Assembly (NCBI GenBank): GCA_019307645.1
Contig: JAFDJF010000268.1
Span: 1-7,915, forward strand
Origin: Deltaproteobacteria bacterium
Lineage (GTDB): Bacteria; Desulfobacterota; DSM-4660; Desulfatiglandales; Desulfatiglandaceae
Direction: 5' to 3'
DNA length: 7,915 bases
The notes below the pieces were generated by a model. The model was given only the letters and a program-made list of their open reading frames with translations. It was not told the DNA's origin and ran no database searches. Positions 1 through 5,811 of the stretch are shown one piece after another (within the stretch, counting starts at the first letter, position 1; every line of letters starts with the position of its first letter). The position numbers and the translations under genes are program-made.

Positions 1-5
1 GCTTC

Positions 6-830
6 CTATACCGGCTCCACAAGAATCTTAAAAGTAAATGGTGAGCCGGCACCACCGGCAGTAATCCTATTCTCGCCCGGTTTCAGAAATTCAAAATCTT
101 TGCCGAAGTTGTGACCCAGGAATTCCCCGTTTACCTCTGTCCCCAAAGCACTTCTCAGATCCAGGATACCGTACCCCTCCGGGTTCTGATATAGAGCGAA
201 ATGCTCACGAGACAAGCGAAAGGGTCGGGAATCCGCAATTTTCAGGTCAATGGGCGTAAAGGGTTTGGACTCTTTCCCAACGGGTATGCGTCCGATAAAA
301 AAAGGCAGCCTCATAATTTCTACTCCCTCCTTCGGCAGGGTCGGGATAAGCTGCTGCGACAAGGGCAATAGGGTAATTCGCAAATTGGCGGATTCGTTTT
401 TTGAGACGGAATTTGCTGGAAGGTCTTGAGGTCCACAATCTGAAGCTGCGTCCCCGATTGCGTCAACAATTTTCCCTGAGACGGTTGTCTCGACAAGTTT
501 TCTGCTGATTGTACGCAGGCGTTCACAAAGACGGATAATCATCCGTTCGGCCGATATGCTGTCCGTGCTGATTAAACGGAAAAACTCATCTTCTGCATAC
601 ATAATCATGGAAACCCGGTTTTTTGCACGAGCCGAAGCGCTGCGCGGCTGGTCGTCGGCAATCCCCATTTCTCCTAAAAATTCTCCTGCCTTCATCACCC
701 CCAGAACGACGGTTTGTCCTTCCATCTCTATAAAGACCTCAACCTCGCCGGACATAATTTTATAGGCACAATCACTTGGATCGCCTTCCTTGAAGATTAT
801 ATCACCATCATTGTATGTTCGTTTCTCCAT
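6..830 (-). CDS. Cyclic-nucleotide-binding domain plus FHA domain protein
   Basis: 274-aa cytosolic protein with two recognisable domains. Residues 1-115 form a CRP-type cyclic-nucleotide-binding beta-barrel: an early GDIIFKEGD strand-turn (9-17), and a phosphate-binding-cassette-like segment at 51-69 with GEM (53-55) and PRSAS (62-66), including the Arg-Ser pair typical of cAMP/cGMP binders. A polar linker (about 115-170) leads to an FHA-like domain at 174-272, with the opening IGR (179-181), SREHF (207-211) and LGTEVNG (229-235), which are the hallmark phosphothreonine-binding positions. There is no helix-turn-helix, so it is not a CRP-type transcription factor. By family knowledge it would couple a small-ligand signal to phospho-dependent protein binding; that role is inferred. 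The start is ATG at 830, with a G-rich stretch at 841-845 as a weak ribosome site. Its divergent neighbour is the SnoaL-like gene. Confidence 0.88.
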   Translation of the reverse strand: MEKRTYNDGDIIFKEGDPSDCAYKIMSGEVEVFIEMEGQTVVLGVMKAGEFLGEMGIADDQPRSASARAKNRVSMIMYAEDEFFRLISTDSISAERMIIRLCERLRTISRKLVETTVSGKIVDAIGDAASDCGPQDLPANSVSKNESANLRITLLPLSQQLIPTLPKEGVEIMRLPFFIGRIPVGKESKPFTPIDLKIADSRPFRLSREHFALYQNPEGYGILDLRSALGTEVNGEFLGHNFGKDFEFLKPGENRITAGGAGSPFTFKILVEPV

Positions 831-1144
831 TGTGGATCAACCCCCATTCTTTGATCTCTGTTTTCTTTAAAGTTGGTTTCAAAACGTTTCAGTTTGCTCA
901 AGGTCAAGTCGAGGATCCCGGACTATGAGCGGGGGCGGGCGAAAGTAGGCGGAAGACAGTATGGTCAAAATAGAGGAAAAGTTCAAGACACTAAATCATA
1001 TTTTCGCAGATTTTATAAGAAACCGCTTGACCCCTCTTTTTTTAAACCCAAAGCCAACAAAAAGCCCCTGAGTTAATACCCGGAGGCATTTAAAATCTTA
1101 TGAAAGGGTCGAAAGGTTTAAAAAATCAAACATTATTTTGAATA

Positions 1145-1173
1145 TTGCCGAAATGTAATTGATGCCATATAAT
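1145..1173 (+). promoter_or_regulatory. Candidate sigma-70 promoter upstream of the SnoaL-like gene
   Basis: A -35-like TTGCCG (1145-1150, 4 of 6 consensus bases) and a perfect -10 TATAAT (1168-1173) are separated by the ideal 17 bp. The start point would fall near 1180, giving a leader of about 170 nt before ATG 1348 that contains the heptamer repeat. The strand and position suit the SnoaL-like gene. Such matches do arise by chance in AT-rich DNA. Confidence 0.5.
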
Positions 1174-1247
1174 TGATAATGATATTTGGTGAAAAAGAAA
1201 TGATGAACAGGGTTTTTGTCTAGAAAATGGAGCCCTCCTTCCTCACT

Positions 1248-1282
1248 TTAACCTTGAACCCTGAACCGTGAACCCTGAACCT
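1248..1282 (+). repeat. Degenerate heptamer tandem repeat TGAACCN
   Basis: Four consecutive 7-bp units, TGAACCC, TGAACCG, TGAACCC and TGAACCT (1255-1282), follow one degenerate unit TTAACCT (1248-1254). The array lies 65 bp upstream of the SnoaL-like start codon, inside the leader predicted from the candidate promoter. The period is 7, so length changes would not need to respect a reading frame. Confidence 0.8.
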
Positions 1283-1347
1283 GAGTTACGGTTCCTTTAC
1301 CATTGACCGCCGGAATCAAAAACAAATTACAGAAAAGAGGATTCGTT

Positions 1348-1836
1348 ATGACCGACCTGGCAGAGCTCAAAGAAAAAATAAAATATTTGGAAGATGTGGA
1401 GGAGATAAAACAACTGAAATACAAATATCAGCGATGCCTTGACACCAAGGATTGGGACGGATTGGCAGAAACCTTTGTAAAAGACGCCACCACGGCCTTT
1501 TCCGACGGGCAATACACCTTGAAAGGTGTGGACAAAATTATGGAGTTCCTCCGGTCCAGTCCCCTGGGGGAAGACAAAATCTTTATTGGCGTTCATCACG
1601 TGCATCATCCAGAAATCAAAATCACAAGCGATACAACTGCGACAGGGATTTGGGCCTTGTACTGTTATATGGTGAATAAGACCCAGAAAACCGGACTTAG
1701 AATACTGGCTTACTATCACGATGAATACGTTAAAATGAACGGACAATGGAAAATCAACTTCACCGGATACGATCGCATTCTCGAAGAGACCTGGAAGAGG
1801 GAAGATATACCAAGCATGGAACTTGTGGCGGGTTGA
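1348..1836 (+). CDS. SnoaL-like (NTF2-superfamily) protein
   Basis: 162-aa protein resembling the SnoaL_4/NTF2-like fold, a cone-shaped alpha-plus-beta domain used by small dehydratases, isomerases and hydroxylases, or as a ligand pocket. Visible hallmarks: an N-terminal helix with EEIKQLKYKYQRCLDTKDWDG (about 17-38; the KYKYxRxLDxxDWdG pattern is typical); then LAETFVKDAT (39-48) entering the first strand; HHVHHPEIKIT (83-93); and the late YYHDEYVKMNGQWKI region (121-135). Length is normal for the family. The frame is open back to a TTG at 1303, but ATG 1348 is preferred because AAAAGAGG (1333-1340) sits 7 nt upstream. The substrate is unknown; the closest known uses are in steroid, bile-acid or polyketide-type chemistry, which cannot be assigned here. 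The convergent MFS gene is not an operon partner. Confidence 0.85.
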   Translation: MTDLAELKEKIKYLEDVEEIKQLKYKYQRCLDTKDWDGLAETFVKDATTAFSDGQYTLKGVDKIMEFLRSSPLGEDKIFIGVHHVHHPEIKITSDTTATGIWALYCYMVNKTQKTGLRILAYYHDEYVKMNGQWKINFTGYDRILEETWKREDIPSMELVAG

Positions 1837-1840
1837 TTCT

Positions 1841-1909
1841 GGGACCAATTTCAAAACATCCCATTTTCGCCAATCTCAGCGTTAGGCTCAAATTTTAATC
1901 CTCAAAATA
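1841..1909 (-). repeat. Dispersed intergenic repeat, copy A
   Basis: The core at 1869-1909 matches 33 of 41 positions with 4809-4849 in the same orientation, and 35 of 41 with 5038-5078 in reverse complement. An adjoining flank at 1841-1864 matches 5137-5160 (reverse complement) at 19 of 24 positions. This copy fills most of the gap between the convergent SnoaL-like and MFS genes. No intrinsic terminator with a U-run is evident in that gap. Confidence 0.75.
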
Positions 1910-1931
1910 TTTAACGACATTGACTGACCAC

Positions 1932-3224
1932 TTAGGGCTCCTGAGGCGCCTTCTTCTTAGGCACATTGAGCACGAATAACGCTACGAGAGCGACAGCCAA
2001 AGATCCTATTGCTATCATAAAAGCACCTGAATAACTGCCTGTTGCCGTAAAAACAGCGCCGAAGACAAATGGCGACAGCCCCACACCGAGGCCCATGATC
2101 GGTCCAAGCCATCCCTGCAAATGAGCAACGTTTGCCACCCCAAAGATATCGCCCAGCAACATGCTGATTGGACTAAGTGTGGCGCCATAGCAAAAACCAA
2201 ATGTAGCTGCAAAAACACCGGCACCGACAGCCCCTTTTCCAAGGGTTATGGCGATTAGATATGCCACGATCATACCGGCTATTCCAAAATACAGAATTGG
2301 TTTCCTCCCCCATCTCGGCATCATCCAGTCGGATGCGAGACCGCCCAAAATCCTGCCTGCAAGGGAAAACAACGCAAAAAGAAATGCATACAGCCACACA
2401 GCGGTTTTCATGGGCAGCCCAACCTCCATGGAAGCCCAGGTTATGTAATGATGGATCAGTCCAAGACAGCCGAAGTAAGTGAACATCAGGGCAATTGCCA
2501 GAGACCAGAACTGCCATGTTCTAATTGCCTCGCCGACGCTCCATTCCTCTGAGAAAGCTGCAAACTCTTCCCGCTTCTTGACAAACTCGGGGTCATACGG
2601 CACGTTATCTACTACCTGGCCCACTGTAGCCGGGTCCTTTCTCAATAAGAGAGAAAATAGAGCCATCACCGATCCGACCATCACCCCGATTAGCACAAAA
2701 GTCCAGCGCAATCCAAATGCGCTGAGACTGGCACTGGTCAGAAGTGTAATCAAAAAAATCCCGACACTCGAAGCCACGAAAACAAGGCCCATCATGGATG
2801 CCGCCCGCCTCATAAACCATCGTCGTATGGTAATCAATCCCGGCACAGAGTAGGAAAGTGACAGGCCAATAGACAACATTACTCCATAGAAGAGGTAGAA
2901 CTGCCACACCTCTCGGGCGGTTGAAAGCAGACATATCGCTGTGCCGGTGATGATAGAACCGATCAAGGCTGTCCATCTAGGGGTGATTCTGTCGATGAGA
3001 TATCCAATTACGGGGCCCATTAAGGACATTAAGATAAGGTTAGTGGTCACGGCCCCTGAAATGGTCGCCGCGTTCCAGCCCAGTTCCGCCATTAGCTGAG
3101 GCTGAAGTCTAGCCAGAGACCACATACCCATGGTGCCGAACATCATCAACATGCCGGAGCTGAGTACCACATGGTAACCCCTGTAAGATATAGGCTTAAC
3201 CACTTTTCCTGCTGTTTCAATCAT
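1932..3224 (-). CDS. Major facilitator superfamily transporter (OFA/monocarboxylate-porter-like)
   Basis: 430-aa inner-membrane protein with about 12 hydrophobic helices in two halves, separated by a charged central loop (about 195-232). The MFS loop 2-3 motif is seen as GYLIDRITPR (74-83), and its second-half counterpart as GGLASDWMMPRWGRK (294-308). The RRWFMRRAASMMG stretch (134-146) before helix 5 resembles the WF-x-R-R-x-x-A-x-G signature of oxalate:formate antiporter and monocarboxylate-porter-like families, so an organic-anion substrate is likely but unproven. Length is normal. ATG 3224 has AAAGGGGGT (3232-3240) 7 nt upstream, a good ribosome site. A 12-bp palindrome lies about 43 nt upstream of the start. 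It is downstream of, and codirectional with, the HDOD gene, separated by a 196-bp spacer, so cotranscription is uncertain. Confidence 0.92.
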   Translation of the reverse strand: MIETAGKVVKPISYRGYHVVLSSGMLMMFGTMGMWSLARLQPQLMAELGWNAATISGAVTTNLILMSLMGPVIGYLIDRITPRWTALIGSIITGTAICLLSTAREVWQFYLFYGVMLSIGLSLSYSVPGLITIRRWFMRRAASMMGLVFVASSVGIFLITLLTSASLSAFGLRWTFVLIGVMVGSVMALFSLLLRKDPATVGQVVDNVPYDPEFVKKREEFAAFSEEWSVGEAIRTWQFWSLAIALMFTYFGCLGLIHHYITWASMEVGLPMKTAVWLYAFLFALFSLAGRILGGLASDWMMPRWGRKPILYFGIAGMIVAYLIAITLGKGAVGAGVFAATFGFCYGATLSPISMLLGDIFGVANVAHLQGWLGPIMGLGVGLSPFVFGAVFTATGSYSGAFMIAIGSLAVALVALFVLNVPKKKAPQEP

Positions 3225-3266
3225 TCAAAATACCCCCTTTCAATTTTGCTATAAATGCAACCCGCC

Positions 3267-3278
3267 CGTAGATCTACG
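3267..3278. promoter_or_regulatory. 12-bp palindrome upstream of the MFS gene, possible operator
   Basis: CGTAGATCTACG is a perfect 12-bp palindrome centred about 48 bp upstream of the transporter start codon, in the position expected for a promoter-proximal operator. I did not find a convincing -35/-10 pair beside it, so the regulatory reading is tentative. Confidence 0.3.
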
Positions 3279-3327
3279 AAAACACTTTTACATCGCTCAA
3301 ACCAACCTGCAAAAGATAAAGCGCGAC

Positions 3328-3398
3328 CTTAGGGTTCGCGCAAAAATAACTTCGATTTTGGCATCTCATCTTCAGATCATTTTTGCGCGAACCCCAAG
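3328..3398. repeat. Long inverted repeat (REP/MITE-like hairpin)
   Basis: GGGTTCGCGCAAAAAT (3332-3347) and its exact complement ATTTTTGCGCGAACCC (3379-3394) form 16-bp perfect arms around a 31-nt spacer. After one mismatch the arms extend by CTT/AAG, giving 19 of 20 paired positions. It lies 23 bp past the HDOD stop codon and about 100 bp ahead of the MFS start. It has no following U-run and a large loop, so it is not a classical intrinsic terminator. It could still stabilise the 3' end of the upstream message or be a miniature mobile element. Confidence 0.8.
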
Positions 3399-3420
3399 TG
3401 GTTCACAAACTTGCACGGTA

Positions 3421-4752
3421 CTAATAATTTTCTGTTAATTCTTTCAAGGAACTTGGTAAGGTGTCACTATTTCTTTTAAGCTCAGGAAGGATACAACCCT
3501 GGCAAATTTCAGCCACTGAAAAGTCCTTGAAGTTGATCAGTTGGGTATAGTCATCCAAAAATACAGCCGAAAGCCCGTATTTTTCATGTTTTTGGATAAA
3601 CTCAAGACAAAGGCGGGACAGATACAATAAAGTCACACCATTTAGGATTTCCGGGTCAATATTTTCTGGTGGTGAAAATTCGGGATAGGATTGAAACTCA
3701 ACACTTCTCCAGACAATCTCCGGCAAATTCCAGGATTTTAATAGAAGAGATCCCATTTGTGACTGATCCAGGAGGGCAAAGAACAGCGAAAGCTTTGGAT
3801 TCTGCTCTTTTAGTAACTGAATAACCAGTTGGCCGGTATTGTGCAATAGTCCAATGGTGGCCATCTCTGCCGGTTTCCCTGTCCGGGATTCCTTTGAGAG
3901 TATAGCGGCAATGCGGGAGATCGCCACGGAATGGGAATGAATTTTTTCAAATTCCGGAGTTTTTGGCATGGTCTGGCGAATACCTTCAGCAATGATCATC
4001 TGATAAATTTCGTTAAAACCGAGTAGCACAATGGCACGATGAACATCAGCGACTTTCTGTTTAAACCCATAGTAGGCCGAATTGACAGTTTTCATAACTA
4101 TGCCGACTAAAGATGGGTCGTTTCTAATCTGTTCGGTGATTTCATCGACTGATGCCCGGGCATCTAAAAGCATAGAGGCTAAAGAACTGGTAAATGCCGG
4201 CAACCGAGGAATCTTTCTTATTATATTTTGAATGATTTCTGCGTTATTGAAATCTATTTTGCCTTGAACACGCACGTCATAAATATCTTCTAACAACAGC
4301 GTGTTTTTCAATGTCAGTTTACTTCCCTTTTCTTCAAGTTGTCTTATCCTTTCATTGGCTTGATCATTCAGCAATTTTTGGAAGAACAATTGGATATTAT
4401 CTTCAAGGGCATCCATCGTTACGCTGTCTATGCTCATAACTGTTGAGGGTTCGCAAACAACAGCCGATGTTGTCCGCGGGGTCTTTCCAATGGAAGGAAT
4501 TCCACCAACATAATTTCCTTCACCGAGAGTTTCGATCTGCTCCACTTTTCCTTTATTGTTTTTTTCAACTTGGATTTTACCGCTCAGAATAATATTCAAC
4601 GTCTGGTCCATATCCCCCTCTTTGAAAAGAGTATCACCCGGCTGCAGTTTTTTGATAGCAGACATGTCATACAACGTCTTAATTTGCTTTTTATCTAATC
4701 CTTTGAAAAAAGCCAGGCGGCCATCACGATTTTTTTTGTTCAATAAAGACAT
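3421..4752 (-). CDS. Cyclic-nucleotide-binding plus HDOD domain signalling protein
   Basis: 443-aa cytosolic protein. Residues about 12-135 are a cyclic-nucleotide-binding domain (KLQPGDTLFKEGD at 35-47; LSGKIQV at 56-62; a cassette-like GGIPSIGKTPRTTS at 83-96, where the usual GE is GG). A helical linker (about 125-165) leads to an HDOD domain at about 175-375: NDPSLVGIVMKTVNSAYYGF (211-230), LLGFNEIYQMI (243-253), SHSVAISRIA (273-282), GLLHNTGQLV (301-310) and WNLPEIVWRSVEFQ (341-354). HDOD domains are HD-superfamily relatives lacking the full metal site. Here the HD position reads HN (304-305), which fits a non-catalytic signalling role. A frame-compatible ATG exists at 4770, but ATG 4752 is preferred because AAAGGA lies 9 nt upstream of it. 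The target process is unknown. Confidence 0.9.
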   Translation of the reverse strand: MSLLNKKNRDGRLAFFKGLDKKQIKTLYDMSAIKKLQPGDTLFKEGDMDQTLNIILSGKIQVEKNNKGKVEQIETLGEGNYVGGIPSIGKTPRTTSAVVCEPSTVMSIDSVTMDALEDNIQLFFQKLLNDQANERIRQLEEKGSKLTLKNTLLLEDIYDVRVQGKIDFNNAEIIQNIIRKIPRLPAFTSSLASMLLDARASVDEITEQIRNDPSLVGIVMKTVNSAYYGFKQKVADVHRAIVLLGFNEIYQMIIAEGIRQTMPKTPEFEKIHSHSVAISRIAAILSKESRTGKPAEMATIGLLHNTGQLVIQLLKEQNPKLSLFFALLDQSQMGSLLLKSWNLPEIVWRSVEFQSYPEFSPPENIDPEILNGVTLLYLSRLCLEFIQKHEKYGLSAVFLDDYTQLINFKDFSVAEICQGCILPELKRNSDTLPSSLKELTENY

Positions 4753-4761
4753 AAGCGCAAA

Positions 4762-4767
4762 TCCTTT
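4762..4767 (-). promoter_or_regulatory. Ribosome binding site deciding the HDOD protein start
   Basis: On the minus strand AAAGGA sits 9 nt before ATG 4752. The alternative ATG at 4770 overlaps the upstream side of this site and has only an AT-rich stretch without a purine-rich Shine-Dalgarno before it. The shorter protein is therefore the better call. Confidence 0.65.
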
Positions 4768-4808
4768 CATGTTTTAAGTTAGTGCCCATCCATAAATGGT
4801 CTTTTTGT

Positions 4809-4882
4809 CCAATATCTGCGTTATGCTCAAAAAATAATCCTCGGAATATCAACTATATGCCTGCGGTTATTTTTTTCGCATG
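4809..4882 (+). repeat. Dispersed repeat, copy B, with imperfect hairpin
   Basis: The core at 4809-4849 matches copy A in 33 of 41 positions. From 4822 to 4882 it also folds on itself: arms 4822-4849 and 4855-4882 around the 5-nt loop CAACT. Most positions pair, including a 9-bp A/T run (4829-4837 with 4867-4875), with a few mismatches and wobble pairs. The element lies just upstream of the HDOD start, about 60 bp away on the minus strand, and so could sit in that gene's leader or promoter. Confidence 0.75.
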
Positions 4883-5037
4883 CCTTGATCCGGCTAAAAA
4901 GAGATTTGAATTCGGGAAGCCTGTCAGGTGATGCCCGAGAATGAGATAGTTTTTCCAACGTCAAAAAAGGCGAAATTTTTAAACATCCCAGTTAAATAGG
5001 CTATGCATTTAACGGTGTAAACAGGAATACATCGAAG

Positions 5038-5160
5038 TATTTTGAGGAATAAAATTTGAGCTCAACATTGAGATCGGCCCTTCCGGGAACCCGCCCCAAA
5101 TGGGTGGCTTGAGCCCCTGAAACGGGGCGAAATCAAATGGGACCTTTTGAAACTGGCACC
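5038..5160 (+). repeat. Dispersed repeat, copy C, interrupted by a GC-rich 50-nt segment
   Basis: The core at 5038-5078 matches the reverse complement of copy A in 35 of 41 positions, and the flank at 5137-5160 matches it in 19 of 24. In copy A these two blocks are 4 nt apart. Here they are separated by a 50-nt segment (5079-5128; 34 of 50 bases G or C) plus GAAATCAA. This copy is therefore either the longer form of the element or carries an insertion. Confidence 0.7.
5079..5128. other. GC-rich potentially structured segment inside repeat copy C
   Basis: 68 percent G+C in otherwise AT-rich DNA. Two clear hairpins can form: CCGCCC/GGGTGG (5091-5096 with 5102-5107, loop of 5 nt, one G-T pair) and GCCCC/GGGGC (5113-5117 with 5124-5128, loop TGAAAC). 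An alternative pairing joins GCCC (5077-5080) to GGGC (5125-5128). It does not match any riboswitch consensus I can recall. Confidence 0.45.
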
Positions 5161-5485
5161 ATACAAAAAAATATAGCCAAATTTATAGCCATAAACAAGG
5201 AAATTTTTTTCAGACCCGGTCCCCCAGTATCTCTTGAGACAGACATGTCTCATGATCGAAATAGAGACGTTATTATATGCTCTCACAGTCATATCCTCAT
5301 TCAATGGCTCATCATAAATCATGCTAACTGCCTGCAAGAACAGTGCTTTTTATTCATTCCACCCTCTGGCTCCCACTGAATGACCCATATGAAAATCTCT
5401 TTCCTGTCTCCGGCCGGGGCATTATTTTTATGTATTACAAAAAAATATCTCTAATGATTACAGAGCGTTAATGTGTCTCATTTTA

Positions 5486-5507
5486 TATGATACACTAGTG
5501 TATCATA
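5486..5507. promoter_or_regulatory. Perfect 22-bp palindrome, candidate operator
   Basis: The half-site TATGATACACT is followed directly by its exact reverse complement AGTGTATCATA, with no spacer and a central CTAG. Uninterrupted symmetry of this length is typical of operators for dimeric repressors (for example TetR- or ArsR-type), though no family is assignable. Each half contains TATGAT, a good -10 hexamer, but I found no matching -35. It lies 304 bp upstream of the selenoprotein start. Confidence 0.6.
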
Positions 5508-5525
5508 ATCCAGTCTCTATTAGTC

Positions 5526-5548
5526 AAAAAAAGTCCCCGTGCCAGACC
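5526..5548 (-). repeat. REP-like motif
   Basis: Read on the minus strand this is GTCTGGCACGGGGAC followed by a run of T. It resembles short dispersed repeats I associate with REP-type elements in many proteobacterial genomes. Only one copy occurs in the window and no partner arm is present, so the call rests on recollection rather than on internal evidence. Confidence 0.3.
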
Positions 5549-5811
5549 TGTTTCATTTTAACCTTTTGATTTTTATTTGTTTTTTGACGGCCACAAGTAT
5601 ATATAAAATTTTGGCACAGATCTTGAATCTGAATAAAGATAAATATACGGGAAAATGCGGTTTCACATGGAAATAACAAATGACTGACGGTTTCGGCCAC
5701 CTGAGATGACTTCTTGAGCTTTATCGGCGACCTGGTCTTGCCGTCACACAGGAACATATTTGAGGCACTTTTTAAAAACTCTTATCGAAACGTTCAAAAG
5801 GAGGTATAAAA

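Larger units (their letters stand above)
831..1347. other. Divergent intergenic region of 517 bp
   Basis: Separates the minus-strand CNBD-FHA gene from the plus-strand SnoaL-like gene. It holds a plausible sigma-70 promoter (1145-1173) and a heptamer tandem repeat (1248-1282). A GC-rich patch at about 900-950 stands out from the AT-rich surroundings, but I cannot name it. Short open frames here (for example 873-1076, or a 36-codon frame from ATG 961) have poor start signals and composition and are not called as genes. Confidence 0.6.
4753..5811. other. Intergenic region of about 1.06 kb, rich in repeats and palindromes
   Basis: Separates the HDOD gene (minus) from the selenoprotein gene (plus). 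Open frames in it (minus 5062-5337, plus 5137-5379, minus 5524-5757) lack good ribosome sites and recognisable protein features, and parts of them are accounted for by repeats, so none is called. Supported contents: the imperfect palindromic repeat copy B (4809-4882), repeat copy C with its GC-rich insert (5038-5160), a 7-bp hairpin TGAGACA/TGTCTCA (5235-5252), the perfect 22-bp palindrome (5486-5507) and a REP-like motif (5526-5548). I see nothing identifiable between about 4885 and 5037 or between 5253 and 5480. Confidence 0.6.

Noticed and set aside
873..1076. 67-codon plus-strand open frame, and a 36-codon frame from ATG 961 to TGA 1071
   Set aside because: No Shine-Dalgarno of quality and no recognisable protein; the basic-rich translation looks like chance reading of intergenic DNA. 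The 36-codon frame cannot be excluded as a degenerate remnant.
1327..1854. 175-codon minus-strand open frame opposite the SnoaL-like gene
   Set aside because: Shadow frame; the plus strand carries a clear family match with a good ribosome site.
5056..5133. Riboswitch in the GC-rich block upstream of the selenoprotein
   Set aside because: No match to riboswitch consensus sequences I know, about 680 bp from the next plus-strand gene, and the surroundings are a dispersed repeat. Kept only as an unnamed structured segment.
4990..5160. CRISPR array
   Set aside because: The repeat copies are diverged, single and kilobases apart or inverted; there is no regular repeat-spacer pattern and no cas gene.
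5062..5337. 91-codon minus-strand open frame, and the opposing plus frame 5137-5379
   Set aside because: Both overlap repeat copy C and each other, and show no domain, no convincing start signal and unnatural composition.
5612..5627. Sigma-54-like TGGCAC-N5-TTGA
   Set aside because: The -24 half is good, but the essential GC of the -12 element is absent and no activator gene is present in the window.
5524..5757. 77-codon minus-strand open frame
   Set aside because: No ribosome site, low-complexity Lys/Phe-rich composition, and its end is formed by the REP-like motif.
5760..5788. Sigma-70 promoter directly ahead of the selenoprotein (TTGAGG with TATCGA)
   Set aside because: The -10 matches only about half the consensus and the start point would fall on the Shine-Dalgarno site.
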